Positions 1 through 9,246 of a DNA stretch of 64,000 bases are shown piece by piece. The number at the start of each line of letters is the position of its first letter. Within the stretch, counting starts at the first letter, position 1. The stretch is taken from positions 868,001-932,000 of the forward strand of contig NZ_CP096658.1 of assembly GCF_023238445.1 (NCBI RefSeq), written 5' to 3'. The translations under genes were made by a program, and so were the position numbers. The notes under the pieces are model-generated. The model did not search any database and was not told where the DNA came from. It was given only the letters and a program-made list of their open reading frames with translations. This DNA comes from Halorussus gelatinilyticus (lineage in GTDB: Archaea; Halobacteriota; Halobacteria; Halobacteriales; Haladaptataceae).

Positions 1-26
1 AGTCGTCGCCACCCCTAGCGAACGCC

Positions 27-824
27 ATGATAGACCTGCGACTCTCCGAGTCGGAACTCGAAGCGCGCCGGGACCACCTCGTCGGGTTCATCCGCGAGAC
101 GGCCGAAGCGGCCGGTACCGACCAGGCGGTCCTCGGTCTCTCGGGCGGCATCGACAGCACGCTCACGGCCTACCTCGCCGTCGAGGCGCTGGGCGAGGCG
201 AACCTCCGCGGGTTGGTGATGCCGGGCGAGGTCAGCCGCGAGGACAACATGAGCGACGCCGAGTGGGTCGCACAGGAGTTGGGCATTCCCTACGACGTGT
301 TCGAGATAAACCCCATCGTGAACGAGTTCCTCGACACCTACTCGGAGGCCGAGGACGACCGCTTGGCGGTCGGCAACGCCCGCGCCCGGACCCGTGCCGT
401 GCTGAACTACCTCGTGGCCAACCACGAGGGCTCGCTGGTGTTGGGCACCGGGAACCGGAGCGAGGCGCTGGTCGGTTACTTCACGAAGTACGGCGACGGC
501 GCGGTGGACTGCCACCCGCTCGGGAACCTCTACAAACAGCAGGTCCGCCAGCTTGCGGCGCACGTCGGCGTGCCAGAGGAGTTGGTCGAGAAGCCCGCGA
601 CTGCCGGTCTCTGGGCGGGACAGACCGACGAGGAGGAGTTGGGCATCGGATACGACGCGCTCGATGCCATCCTCGCGCTCCACGTGGACGGTCCCCTGTC
701 GGTCGCCGCCACGGCGCGCGAACTCGACGACGTGACCGAGGAGCAGGTCCGGACTATCAGAGGGATGGTCGAGCGAAGCCAGCACAAGCGCCGCGTGCCG
801 CCCTCCCCCGACCCGCTCGAGTGA
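27..824 (+). CDS. nadE: NH3-dependent NAD+ synthetase
   Basis: NAD+ synthetase makes NAD+ from deamido-NAD+, ATP and ammonia in the cytoplasm, the last step of NAD synthesis. The 265-residue protein carries the PP-loop SGGIDS at residues 39-44, which binds the ATP pyrophosphate, and the family segment LGTGNRSE in the middle. It has only the synthetase domain and no N-terminal nitrilase-type glutaminase, so ammonia is the expected nitrogen donor. The ATG start agrees with the family N-terminus. It converges on the next gene with a 22-bp gap. Identification is secure. Confidence 0.95.
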   Translation: MIDLRLSESELEARRDHLVGFIRETAEAAGTDQAVLGLSGGIDSTLTAYLAVEALGEANLRGLVMPGEVSREDNMSDAEWVAQELGIPYDVFEINPIVNEFLDTYSEAEDDRLAVGNARARTRAVLNYLVANHEGSLVLGTGNRSEALVGYFTKYGDGAVDCHPLGNLYKQQVRQLAAHVGVPEELVEKPATAGLWAGQTDEEELGIGYDALDAILALHVDGPLSVAATARELDDVTEEQVRTIRGMVERSQHKRRVPPSPDPLE

Positions 825-846
825 GCGGCGAATCGTCGGTGGGCCG

Positions 847-1575
847 TTATGCCGACCCAGACCCGTTCGCCGCCGATGCGTTTGCCGACGACGAGTTTCC
901 TGCGGAGGCGTTCGCCACGATGCGGACCCGGTCGCCCTTCTGAAGGACGTACTCGGTGGGGGTCACGGATTCGCCGTTCACCAGCACGCGTGCCGTCTCG
1001 CCGGGGTCGTCGCCGTACGTCGTTCCCCGGTAGCTGACGGTCCCGTTCGTCACGTCGATGCCGAGCGTCTGCATCGCCCACGCGAGCGTCACCTCCTCGG
1101 CGTGGACGTGCCAGCGCCGACCCTCGCCGTTCTCGAAGTGGAAGGCGTCGGCCTGCAACTGGAACCGCTGGCGGCCGAAGTCGAGTTGCTGGCCGCCGAT
1201 GGTAGCCTCGATGGTCCCGTGGTAGTGGACCGACCCCACCGCCTGCGGTCGGGTGAGGCCGCTCGCGTCCGGCGTGCCGCCCGCGTCGTCCGGCCCGCCA
1301 GCGCCGCCCGCCTCGCCGCCGGAGAAGAAGAGCAGGTACGCCAGCAGGACGCCGATGGCGAGCGCGCCGACCGCGCCGCCGTACATCGCTATCGTCGGCC
1401 CGTCGTCGTCGAATCGGAGGCTATCGACGCGGCGCTGTTCTATCGGTCCGAGGTCGTCGCCGTGTTCGGTACTCAGGTGGCGCAAATAGCCCTCCTCGTC
1501 GTCGAAAGTCGCCCCGCAGTGGTCGCACCGCTCGCTTTCCGTCGTCTGGTCCCCCGCGTCTGACTCCTCCCCCAT
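847..1575 (-). CDS. C2H2-type zinc-finger membrane protein, function unknown
   Basis: The 242-residue protein starts with a single C2H2-like finger (C17, C20, H33, H38), followed by one hydrophobic segment at about residues 63-86. A Gly/Ala/Asp linker leads to a C-terminal domain of about 120 residues with several His (HYHG, FHFENGEGRRWHVHAEE). The last 20 residues are Ser/Asn/Ala-rich. The likely topology is a cytoplasmic finger with an external C-terminal domain. I do not recognise a function. It is convergent with nadE and divergent from the metalloprotease gene next to it. Confidence 0.75.
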   Translation of the reverse strand: MGEESDAGDQTTESERCDHCGATFDDEEGYLRHLSTEHGDDLGPIEQRRVDSLRFDDDGPTIAMYGGAVGALAIGVLLAYLLFFSGGEAGGAGGPDDAGGTPDASGLTRPQAVGSVHYHGTIEATIGGQQLDFGRQRFQLQADAFHFENGEGRRWHVHAEEVTLAWAMQTLGIDVTNGTVSYRGTTYGDDPGETARVLVNGESVTPTEYVLQKGDRVRIVANASAGNSSSANASAANGSGSA

Positions 1576-1792
1576 GCCGTCCGAGTACGGGCCAGAACCA
1601 TTCAGTCTTTGCGCCGCACGGGGTCGGACCGTCGGCGCAGAGCGGACGTCACACCCGAGGGAGTTTGTGACCGGGCGGTGGGTTCGTGGCCGGAGCGGTT
1701 TGTGGCCGCCCGGCCGATTTCGCTTCGAGCAAGGTTCGATTACCGCGTCCCGTCACGGGGTTTATCACTGTCCGAACCGTAGCGAAACCCGA

Positions 1793-2917
1793 ATGGGTTC
1801 GACCGACCCGCCCGCCGACGGTCCATCGCTGGAGCGACTCAGTGCCGTATTTCGCGTCTACGAAGCCCGCCGCGACGGTGACCGGCTGGTGTACTACGGC
1901 GAACCGCTGGTCTCCCGCGAACGACTGCTCGAAGCTGCGTGGCCCCTCTTCCGCGAACACGGCTACGAAGTGCAACTGACCACCGAGACCGGCGAGTACG
2001 TCCTCGTCGCCGAACCGACCGACAACAGCATCGACGGGATTCCGTGGACGAACGTCGTCCTTTTCCTGCTGACGGTCCTCTCGACGCTGTACGCCGGTCG
2101 GGCGTGGTACCACATCGACCCGGCGACGCTGGGCCAGAATCCGCTGGCGATTCTGCGAGCGTGGCCGTTCACCGCCGCGGTCGTCGGCGTCTTACTCACC
2201 CACGAACTCGGCCACTACGTCATGACGCGCTACCACGGCGTGGACGCGACCCTGCCGTACTTCATCCCGATGCCCTCGCTCATCGGGACGATGGGCGCGG
2301 TGATTCGGATGAAAGGCCAGATGCCCGACCGCGAGGCGCTGTTCGACATCGGCGTCGCCGGACCGCTCGCGGGGCTGGCGGCGACTATCGTCGTGACGGC
2401 AATCGGTCTCTCGCTCCCGCCCGAGACGGTCCCGGCGGAGATGATGACCGGCCCGAACGTCATCCAGATCGAGTTCGGCTACCCGCCGCTGTTGCAGTTC
2501 ATCGCCGCGGTCCTCGGCGAGCCGACGACGTATCCGCCGGGCCAGTCGGTCAACCCGGTCGTCATCGGCGGCTGGGTCGGGATGTTCATCACCTTCCTCA
2601 ACCTCATCCCGGCGGGACAACTCGACGGCGGCCACATCGTCCGCGCCATCCTCGGCGAGCAACAGGAGCGCATCGCGGCGCTGGTCCCGGTCGCGCTCTT
2701 CGGTCTCGCGGCCTACGTCTTCTACGTCAAGGAGGTCAGCAACGCCTCGGTGCTGTGGGTCGTCTGGGGCCTGCTGGCGACGTACGTCGCCTACGTCGGC
2801 CCGGCCAACCCCATCGACGACGAGGGGTTGGACCCCAAGCGGAAGGCGGTCGGCATCCTGACGTTCGTGCTGGGAATCATGTGCTTCACGCCGGTTCCGA
2901 TCGAGATAATTACGTGA
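1793..2917 (+). CDS. Site-2 protease family (M50) membrane metalloprotease
   Basis: This is an intramembrane zinc metalloprotease of the S2P/M50 family, which cleaves membrane-bound substrates such as anti-sigma-type or signalling proteins. The 374-residue protein has the zinc motif HELGH at residues 137-141 in a transmembrane helix and the second metal motif NLIPAGQLDGGH around residues 270-281. About seven hydrophobic segments are visible, after an N-terminal soluble domain of roughly 80 residues. I chose the ATG at 1793 because upstream in-frame codons back to 1574 lack coding character. The substrate cannot be inferred. Confidence 0.88.
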   Translation: MGSTDPPADGPSLERLSAVFRVYEARRDGDRLVYYGEPLVSRERLLEAAWPLFREHGYEVQLTTETGEYVLVAEPTDNSIDGIPWTNVVLFLLTVLSTLYAGRAWYHIDPATLGQNPLAILRAWPFTAAVVGVLLTHELGHYVMTRYHGVDATLPYFIPMPSLIGTMGAVIRMKGQMPDREALFDIGVAGPLAGLAATIVVTAIGLSLPPETVPAEMMTGPNVIQIEFGYPPLLQFIAAVLGEPTTYPPGQSVNPVVIGGWVGMFITFLNLIPAGQLDGGHIVRAILGEQQERIAALVPVALFGLAAYVFYVKEVSNASVLWVVWGLLATYVAYVGPANPIDDEGLDPKRKAVGILTFVLGIMCFTPVPIEIIT

Positions 2918-2937
2918 GGTAGCGTCCCTTATCGGTT

Positions 2938-3816
2938 CTATTCGCCGCCGTGCGTGTACCCGCGGTCCGGCAGTTCCTCGCCGTCCATCTCGACGCCAGA
3001 CTCGGTGACTTCGCCGACCACCGATACGGGCGTCGGCGATTCGGAACGAATCGCCGACAGCTCGCGTTCGGGCACCGTGAACGCCAACTCGAAGTCCTCG
3101 CCGAAGAAGACCGCTAGCTCCCGAACCTCGGCCTCGCCGTCGGCCACCTCGCGGACCGACTCGTCCACCGGGAGCGCGCTCCGCTCGACCGAGAACCCGC
3201 AGTCGCTCGCCTCCGCGAGTTGGTGGAGCGAGCGCGCGAGGCCGTCGCTCGAATCCATCATCGCGGTGGCGTAGGGGGCGAGTTCGCGGCCCGCGGCGAC
3301 TCGCGGCTCGAACCGGAACAGGTCGTTGGCGCGCTCCGTTTCTCCGGACTCGAACAGTCGGAGCGCCGCGCCGGTGCGCCCGAGCGTGCCCGTCACGCAG
3401 ACGACCTCGCCCGGACTCGCGCCAGAGCGAGCCACGGGGGCGTCGGTCCGACCGAGCGCGGTCGTCGCGGCGGTGAACTCCCGGCTCTCGTCCAAGTCGC
3501 CGCCGACGTACTCCGCGCCGACCGCCTCGCAGACGTCGCTCGCGCCCGCGACGAACTCCCCGAGGTCGGAGTCGTCGAACTCGGGGGCGGCGTAGACCGC
3601 GACGGCGGCGGTGGCCTCGGCTCCCATCGCGGCCACGTCCGACAGCGACGCGCCGACCGACCGCCAGCCGGCGGTGTACCGAGTGGTCCCGTCCGGGAAG
3701 TCGGTCGTCTCGTGGAGCATGTCAGTGGTCAGAACCTGTCCGTCCACGACCGCCGCGTCGTCGCCCGCGTGAGGGAGTCTATCACCGAGAAACGACAGTG
3801 CGGCCCGCTCGTCCAT
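2938..3816 (-). CDS. thiL: Thiamine-monophosphate kinase
   Basis: ThiL phosphorylates thiamine monophosphate to the active cofactor thiamine diphosphate using ATP. The 292-residue protein has the AIR-synthase-like fold markers: GDDAAVVDG near residue 18, the DML..TTDFP segment near residue 32, a Gly/Ala-rich stretch at ASLSDVAAMGAEA, and MDSSDGLARSLHQLA in the C-terminal half. Length is close to the usual 300-330 residues. It is convergent with the metalloprotease gene, and no other thiamine gene lies nearby. Confidence 0.92.
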   Translation of the reverse strand: MDERAALSFLGDRLPHAGDDAAVVDGQVLTTDMLHETTDFPDGTTRYTAGWRSVGASLSDVAAMGAEATAAVAVYAAPEFDDSDLGEFVAGASDVCEAVGAEYVGGDLDESREFTAATTALGRTDAPVARSGASPGEVVCVTGTLGRTGAALRLFESGETERANDLFRFEPRVAAGRELAPYATAMMDSSDGLARSLHQLAEASDCGFSVERSALPVDESVREVADGEAEVRELAVFFGEDFELAFTVPERELSAIRSESPTPVSVVGEVTESGVEMDGEELPDRGYTHGGE

Positions 3817-3934
3817 GCAGTTGACTTGTCGGGCGGAGGTGAAAGGGCTGTGGTCTCGGACTCCGGTTCGGACGGTCCGTGTAGTTCCGTTTCGGTGAGG
3901 GATTTATTCGGTCGGAAGGATTGCGACGAACGTA

Positions 3935-4516
3935 TCACGCCGTGGTAGCCTTCTCGAACGGGAGGTCGTCCAGCGGCGTCTCGTGAGCGACGTGAACGTC
4001 CAGTTCTGCGCCCACGCCGTCTCTTGCGGCCAAAATCGCCGCCCAACCCCGGTGGTTCCCGTCGAGCGTTACCGGTGGCCAGTACTCCTCGCACTGTCGA
4101 ACGACGACCGCACCGAACTCGTGGTCGGGATACTGACCACGGAACGTCGAAATCTCCTCGACAAATTCGGGACACTCGTCGTCAAGCTCCCCGGCTTGGA
4201 GTCTGTCGATTGCGCCAGCGAGCGTCTCCCCACCAGTCAACCAATTACAACCGATGCTGGGGTACGGGTCGAACTTCCCGAGTTCGGAACCGCTCACTAC
4301 GAGCGTCGTCCACTCCGGCGCTCCGAACGTCGCGTACTGGACTGGCTCATCGTAGGTCGTTTCGAGTTCGGAGACGAGTCGCTCTTCGTCCCACCCGGAC
4401 GGATTAGCATCGGGATACTCGTCCTTCTGAGACTCGCGACGTATCCACTGCCGAAGTCCCTCGGTTACATCCAGAGAGTCCTGTTTCCGTCGATAGCGAA
4501 TCGGAGACTCCTGCAT
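3935..4516 (-). CDS. Hypothetical protein with a ParB/sulfiredoxin-like DGNHR motif
   Basis: The 193-residue protein is not recognised as a whole. Near its end (residues 152-156) it has DGNHR followed by GWAAILAARDG. This resembles the DGNHR/DGQHR signature of the ParB-N/sulfiredoxin-like fold, where the Arg and neighbouring residues form the nucleotide pocket. The N-terminal half is rich in Trp, Tyr and charged residues and has no membrane segment. Base composition looks less GC-biased than its neighbours, suggesting later acquisition. The ATG at 4516 is the only sensible start. The motif may be real without any catalytic role. Confidence 0.62.
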   Translation of the reverse strand: MQESPIRYRRKQDSLDVTEGLRQWIRRESQKDEYPDANPSGWDEERLVSELETTYDEPVQYATFGAPEWTTLVVSGSELGKFDPYPSIGCNWLTGGETLAGAIDRLQAGELDDECPEFVEEISTFRGQYPDHEFGAVVVRQCEEYWPPVTLDGNHRGWAAILAARDGVGAELDVHVAHETPLDDLPFEKATTA

Positions 4517-4729
4517 CTGACGAGACTTCTCTTCCGGTCCACATGAATTGTGGGCCGGGCAGACACGCAAGCTACCTCGAACCGCTGTTTCAGACGCTAC
4601 GCTGAACGAAGAATCCGATTCGGGTCTGGTCCGAAGTCGAATCCGAGCGCCACACCGTGGCAAGCGCTCACTAACGCTGGCGTCCGTCTCCGGTGGCTTC
4701 AAGCCGCGTCCGGTCGTCTGTCGAAGTCG

Positions 4730-5773
4730 ATGGACGTAGACTTCGGGGACGCGCGTTCGATACTCGTCGCGTTCGGCGCGGGCGTCGTCGTTCTGCTGGC
4801 GCTGTACTCTCTCGTCGGGCTGGAGGACGTGCTGGCGGCGCTCTCGCAGGCCGACCCGACCATCTTCGCGGCGGTCTGCGTCGTGTCCGTCGGCTGGCTG
4901 TTCGCGTGGGGGCTGGCGCTCCGGACGGTCCTCGCGGTCGTCGCAGTGAAGGTGTCGGTCTGGCGGGCGTTCCTCCTGCTGGCGGGCGCGACGTTCGCCA
5001 ACAACGTCACGCCGTTCGGACAGGCCGGCGGCGAGCCGTTCAGCGCCCTGCTCGTCTCGCGCTCGACCGGGACCGAGTACGAGAACGGCCTCGCGGTCGT
5101 CGCCAGCGTGGACACGCTCAACTTCGTTCCCTCCATCTCGTTCGCTCTGCTGGGCGTGGGCTACTACGCCACCCGCTTTACCGTCGGCGGCAGGGTGGAA
5201 CTCGCCGCCGTCGCGCTCCTCGCGTTGGCGCTGGCGGTCCCGACGCTCGCCTATCTCGGCTGGCGCAACCGCGAGCGCGTCTCGGACCTCGTGGTTCGGC
5301 TCGCGGTGCCCGCGATCAGACTCGTCGGCCGGGTCGTTCCCACGCTCGAGCCGGCGGGCGAGTCGCAGGTCCGCGAGCGCATCGGCGGCTTCTTCGCCGC
5401 GCTGGAGCGCGTCGGGGGCGACCACCACCAGCTCGGGCTCGCGCTGTCGTTCTCGGCGCTCGGGTGGCTCCTGCTGTCGGTGTCGCTGTGGCTCTCGCTG
5501 GGCGCGCTCGGTTACTGGGTCCCGTTCGCGGCCGCGCTGTTCATCGTCCCGCTCGGGAGCGTCGCCAGCGTGACGCCGCTTCCGGGCGGTCTCGGCGGCG
5601 TCGAGGCCGCGCTCGTCCTGCTCATCGTCCCTATCACCGGCGTCGATGCGGGGACCGCGGCGGCCGCGGCGGTCCTCCACCGCGGGGCGACCTACGTACT
5701 TCCGGTTCTGATCGGCGGGAGCGCGACCGCGATGCTGGAAGCCGACAACGTCCACAAATCGGCCAGCGACTGA
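4730..5773 (+). CDS. Lysylphosphatidylglycerol synthase-like / flippase-like membrane protein (UPF0104)
   Basis: This 347-residue polytopic protein belongs to the LPG-synthase transmembrane-region family, which also forms the membrane part of some archaeal glycosyltransferases. Eight or so hydrophobic helices are visible. The family hallmarks are the NN.TPFGQAGGE segment near residue 90 and PLPGGLGGVEAALVLL near residue 285. No aminoacyl- or glycosyltransferase domain is attached, so a lipid-transport or integral-membrane support role is likely but unproven. I chose the ATG at 4730; the in-frame region upstream looks non-coding. Confidence 0.8.
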   Translation: MDVDFGDARSILVAFGAGVVVLLALYSLVGLEDVLAALSQADPTIFAAVCVVSVGWLFAWGLALRTVLAVVAVKVSVWRAFLLLAGATFANNVTPFGQAGGEPFSALLVSRSTGTEYENGLAVVASVDTLNFVPSISFALLGVGYYATRFTVGGRVELAAVALLALALAVPTLAYLGWRNRERVSDLVVRLAVPAIRLVGRVVPTLEPAGESQVRERIGGFFAALERVGGDHHQLGLALSFSALGWLLLSVSLWLSLGALGYWVPFAAALFIVPLGSVASVTPLPGGLGGVEAALVLLIVPITGVDAGTAAAAAVLHRGATYVLPVLIGGSATAMLEADNVHKSASD

Positions 5774-5853
5774 GCGAGCGCCGCGTCGGCGGTCGGCCGA
5801 CGCCGTGCCCGCCGCGGCTGACACCGCGCCCGACCCGCGACGTTACAACGATG

Positions 5854-5862
5854 CTTTTAAAC
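5854..5862 (+). promoter_or_regulatory. TATA box for the S19e gene
   Basis: The sequence cttttaaac is centred about 28 nt before the ATG at 5886. This is the spacing expected for a leaderless haloarchaeal transcript, and it supports 5886 rather than an upstream codon as the start. Confidence 0.65.
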
Positions 5863-5885
5863 GCCGCGGACGGGAATTCGTGGGT

Positions 5886-6341
5886 ATGACGACGCTCTAC
5901 GACGTTCCAGCGGACGACCTCATCGACGCGGTCGCCGCGAAACTGGAGGACCGAATCGACGAACCCGACTGGGCGCAGTACGCCACGACCGGCGAGAGCA
6001 AGGAACTGCCCCCCGAACAGGACGACTTCTGGTACCGGCGGGCCGCCAGCCTGCTCCGGAAGGTCGCCACCGACGGTCCCATCGGCGTCGAGCGCCTCTC
6101 GACGCAGTACGGCGACAAGAAGGGCGGCTCGAACCGCTATCAGGTCGCGCCCGAACACCGCTCGGACGGGAGCCGCAACATCATCCGGACCATCCTGCAA
6201 CAGCTCGAAGACGAGGACCTCGTGGACACCGAGGGCAGCGCGGGCCGCATCGTGACCGGCGACGGTCGCAGCCTGCTCGACGACACCGCGGGCGAGGTCA
6301 TGGAGGACCTCGACCGACCGGAACTCGAACGCTACGCCTAA
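5886..6341 (+). CDS. rps19e: 30S ribosomal protein S19e
   Basis: S19e is a small-subunit ribosomal protein shared by archaea and eukaryotes and needed for late maturation of the 30S/40S head. The 151-residue protein matches the family from its N-terminus (TTLYDVPADDLI) through WYRRAASLLRKVATDGPIGVERL to GRSLLDDTAGEV. The start codon is fixed by a TATA box 28 nt upstream. A PDCD5 homologue follows about 100 bp downstream, a neighbourhood conserved in many archaea. Confidence 0.96.
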   Translation: MTTLYDVPADDLIDAVAAKLEDRIDEPDWAQYATTGESKELPPEQDDFWYRRAASLLRKVATDGPIGVERLSTQYGDKKGGSNRYQVAPEHRSDGSRNIIRTILQQLEDEDLVDTEGSAGRIVTGDGRSLLDDTAGEVMEDLDRPELERYA

Positions 6342-6443
6342 TCGACCGAGACGGACCGACTTCTTCCACCCGCCGACCACGCCCGACCAGCGTCGCCGCT
6401 CCGTAATCATTTTTGGCCGCGGGCGTTTACTACGAGACAACAC

Positions 6444-6785
6444 ATGAGCGAACAGCCCGACGACGAGCGACTCGAAGAACTCCGCAAGCAGAAGATGCAG
6501 GAGATGCAAGAGCAGGGCGACCAGAACGAGGCCCAAGAGCAGGCCCAGCAGCAGGCCGACGCCCAGAAGCAGGCGCTGCTCCGCAAGCACCTCACCGACG
6601 GCGCGCGCAAGCGACTCAACTCCGTCCGGATGAGCAAGCCCGACTTCGCCGAACAGGTGGAGCGACAGGTACTCGCGCTGGCCCAGAGCGGCCGGGTCAG
6701 CGGCAAGATAGACGAGGACAAGATGAAGGAACTCCTCCGGGAACTCAAGCCCGACTCGAAGAGCTTCAACATCCGGCGTCGGTGA
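6444..6785 (+). CDS. DNA-binding protein of the PDCD5/TFAR19 family
   Basis: The 113-residue protein is an archaeal homologue of eukaryotic PDCD5, a small helical-bundle protein that binds DNA weakly. The N-terminal third is a Gln/Glu-rich helix (residues 8-50, [13 protein letters not shown]). The core then runs [24 protein letters not shown] to a basic C-terminal tail ending NIRRR. It sits between S19e and a PP-loop ATPase gene that begins 2 nt after its stop, so the two downstream genes are probably co-transcribed. Its precise archaeal role is not established. Confidence 0.93.
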   Translation: MSEQPDDERLEELRKQKMQEMQEQGDQNEAQEQAQQQADAQKQALLRKHLTDGARKRLNSVRMSKPDFAEQVERQVLALAQSGRVSGKIDEDKMKELLRELKPDSKSFNIRRR

Positions 6786-6786
6786 G

Positions 6787-7380
6787 ATGGACCTCGGGTT
6801 ACTCTACAGCGGCGGGAAAGACTCGACGCTCGCCGCGCTCCTGCTCGAAGACTTCTACGACGTGACGCTGGTCACGGCCACGTTCGGCGTCGCCGACGCG
6901 TGGGACCACGCGCGCCGGACCGCCGAGGAGTTGGGCTTCGAGTTCGAGACGGTCGAACTGAACGACGACGTGGCCGCGGAAGCCGTCGAACAGATGGTCG
7001 AGGACGGCTACCCCCGCAACGGCATCCAGCAGGTCCACCTCCACGCGCTGGAGACGGCCGCCGGGATGGGGTTCGACGCGGTGGCCGACGGCAGCCGCCG
7101 CGACGACCGGGTGCCCTCCGTCTCGCGGGCGCAGGCCCAGAGCCTCGAAGACCGCCACGGCATCGACTACATCGTCCCGCTGGCGGGATTCGGTCGCGGA
7201 GCGGTCGATTCGCTCGTAGACGAGACGCTCGACGTGACGACCGGCCCGAGCGAGGAGATTCCGAAGGCCGACTACGAGGCCGAACTCCGCGACCTACTGG
7301 CCGACGAACACGGCGAGGAGGCCGTCGCCGAGGTGTTCCCGGACCACACCCAGACGTACGTGACGAGTCTGAGCCGCTGA
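6787..7380 (+). CDS. PP-loop ATPase-domain protein (COG2117-like)
   Basis: The 197-residue protein begins with the PP-loop SGGKDS at residues 8-13, the ATP-binding signature of N-type ATP pyrophosphatases (tRNA thiolation, tRNA-lysidine and diphthamide-type enzymes). No Cys pair or RNA-binding domain is visible, so the acceptor substrate is unclear. A conserved His/Arg region (HLHALETAA, ADGSRRDDRVPS) probably forms the active site. It begins directly after the PDCD5 stop codon. Calling it asparagine synthase, as automated pipelines may, is not justified by this sequence. Confidence 0.82.
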   Translation: MDLGLLYSGGKDSTLAALLLEDFYDVTLVTATFGVADAWDHARRTAEELGFEFETVELNDDVAAEAVEQMVEDGYPRNGIQQVHLHALETAAGMGFDAVADGSRRDDRVPSVSRAQAQSLEDRHGIDYIVPLAGFGRGAVDSLVDETLDVTTGPSEEIPKADYEAELRDLLADEHGEEAVAEVFPDHTQTYVTSLSR

Positions 7381-7518
7381 CGTTCCTCGCGGTGACGTTC
7401 GACGGCCGGTTCCGGACGCTCGAAGGTTCGACCGGCCGCGAGCGTCGTCTCGGTCGGTCGTCCGGCAAGAGAGACGCGAAGTAAAAGTTTCAAGCGCGCG
7501 CTCGCCCAACGCTTCCCC

Positions 7519-8826
7519 ATGTACGACCGCATCAAGGGCTTTCGGGACTTCTACCCCGGCGAAATGGGCGCGCGCCGTGAGACGTTCGACACACTCGAAG
7601 CGACCGCGCGACGGTACGGTTTCCGAGAGATCGGGACGCCCGCACTGGAGCACACCCAGATGTACGTCGATAAGAGCGGCGAAGAGATAGTCGAGGAACT
7701 CTACAGCTTCGAGGACCAAGGCGGCCGGGACGTGGCGCTGACGCCGGAACTCACGCCGACGGTCGCCCGGATGGTCGTGGCGAAACAGCAGGAGCTATCG
7801 AAGCCCATCAAGTGGTTCTCGACCCGCCCGTTCTGGCGCTACGAGGAACCTCAGAGCGGTCGCAAGCGCGAGTTCTACCAGACCAACGTGGACATCTTCG
7901 GCTCGTCGGAACCCGAGTCGGACGCCGAACTGCTGGCGTGCGCGGCCGACGCGCTCACGAGCCTCGGACTCACCGGCGAGGACTTCGAGTTCCGGGTCAG
8001 CCACCGCGACATCCTCGGCGGCCTGCTCGAAGCCTTCGACGCCGACGTGGACACCGAGGCCGCGATTCGCGCGGTGGACAAGAACGAGAAGGTCGGCGAC
8101 GACGAGTTCTACGGCCTGCTCTCCGACGCCGGACTCTCCTACGAGCAGGCCCGCGAGTTCGACGACCTGCTCGACACGCCCGAGGACGAGTTGGACGACC
8201 TCGTGTCGTTCGCCGGGACCGACCGCGTCGAGTCGGCGGTCGGGAACCTCTCGGACGTGCTGGACGCCGCGGCGGACTTCGGGGCGCGCGAGTACTGCAC
8301 GCTCTCGCTCGACACCGCGCGCGGCCTCGACTACTACACCGGCGTCGTCTTCGAGTGCTTCGACTCGACCGGCGACGTGAACCGCTCCATCTTCGGCGGC
8401 GGACGCTACGACGACCTCATCGAAGGCTTCGGCGGTCAGTCCACGCCCGCGGTCGGGTTCGCGGTCGGCGACGCGACGCTGACGCTCCTCCTGCAACGCG
8501 CCGGCGTCTGGCCCGACGAGGAGCTTTCGACCGACTACTACGTCTTGCAAGTCGGCGACACCCGCGACGTGGCGGCCGACGTCACGCGCGAACTCCGGGG
8601 CGAGGGCCACGTGGTCGAGACCGACGTGTCCGGCCGGAGCTTCGGCGCGCAGTTGGACTACGCCGACTCCATCGGCGCGGAGACGGTCGTCATCGTCGGC
8701 GAGCAGGACCTCGCGGACGGGAACGTGACGGTCAAGGACATGAACTCGGGCGACCAGACCCAAGTCCCGGTCGAGGAGTTCCCGCCAGAGGACGTGTCGC
8801 GGCCGACCTACGACGACTTCGAGTAG
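7519..8826 (+). CDS. hisS: Histidyl-tRNA synthetase
   Basis: This class II aminoacyl-tRNA synthetase charges tRNA-His. The 435-residue protein shows motif 1 near the N-terminus (IKGFRDFYPGEM), motif 2 (FWRYEEPQSGRKREFYQ), the His-binding loop LDYYTGVVFE, and motif 3 with the GGGRYDDLIEGFGG region. The C-terminal anticodon-binding domain covers about the last 95 residues. Length is typical. It is likely a single-gene unit, 138 bp downstream of the PP-loop ATPase gene. Confidence 0.96.
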   Translation: MYDRIKGFRDFYPGEMGARRETFDTLEATARRYGFREIGTPALEHTQMYVDKSGEEIVEELYSFEDQGGRDVALTPELTPTVARMVVAKQQELSKPIKWFSTRPFWRYEEPQSGRKREFYQTNVDIFGSSEPESDAELLACAADALTSLGLTGEDFEFRVSHRDILGGLLEAFDADVDTEAAIRAVDKNEKVGDDEFYGLLSDAGLSYEQAREFDDLLDTPEDELDDLVSFAGTDRVESAVGNLSDVLDAAADFGAREYCTLSLDTARGLDYYTGVVFECFDSTGDVNRSIFGGGRYDDLIEGFGGQSTPAVGFAVGDATLTLLLQRAGVWPDEELSTDYYVLQVGDTRDVAADVTRELRGEGHVVETDVSGRSFGAQLDYADSIGAETVVIVGEQDLADGNVTVKDMNSGDQTQVPVEEFPPEDVSRPTYDDFE

Positions 8827-8871
8827 CCCCGCGGTCGAACCTTTTTGGTACCGTCTCGCATACCATCGGAC

Positions 8872-9246
8872 ATGCGCGAGCGTTCGGTCCGGTTCGAGAA
8901 GCAGACGCTCCTCGCGGTGCTGTCGGTGCTGACCTTCGGGTTCACGGCCTTCTTCGCGGTCGTTGGACTGGAGTTTCTCGTCCCGACGACCTTCGTCCTC
9001 GGGTTCTTCGTCGTCGTCCCGCTGGTCGCGCTGCTGGGCGACGCGCTCCCGATGGTCGAGGGCGAAACCGAGGGCGTCGAGGTCGGGCGAGATTCGATGT
9101 GCTACGGCCCGATAGACGAACTCCGGTCGCGCTACGCCGCGGGCGAACTCACCGACGAGGAGTTCGAGCGACGGCTCGAACGACTGCTGGAGACCGAAGA
9201 CGCCGAGGTAGGGCGGAGCCGCGAGCCGGTGTTCGACCGGGAGTGA
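8872..9246 (+). CDS. Two-TM protein with C-terminal SHOCT domain
   Basis: The 124-residue protein has two hydrophobic helices (about residues 11-33 and 36-58), then a short acidic linker. It ends in a SHOCT motif (DELRSRYAAGELTDEEFERRLERLLE, about residues 82-108), a short helical module common at the ends of bacterial and haloarchaeal membrane proteins. Function is unknown; SHOCT is thought to mediate oligomerisation. The ATG at 8872 is preferred over the upstream TTG at 8845. Confidence 0.8.
   Translation: MRERSVRFEKQTLLAVLSVLTFGFTAFFAVVGLEFLVPTTFVLGFFVVVPLVALLGDALPMVEGETEGVEVGRDSMCYGPIDELRSRYAAGELTDEEFERRLERLLETEDAEVGRSREPVFDRE

Noticed and set aside
1574-1792. In-frame extension of the site-2 protease to 1574
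   Set aside because: The extra residues are Arg/Gly/Pro-rich with no family similarity; the ATG at 1793 begins the conserved protein.
4517-5824. In-frame extension upstream of the DGNHR-motif gene on the minus strand
   Set aside because: It runs antisense through the flippase-like gene; coding character begins only at the ATG at 4516.
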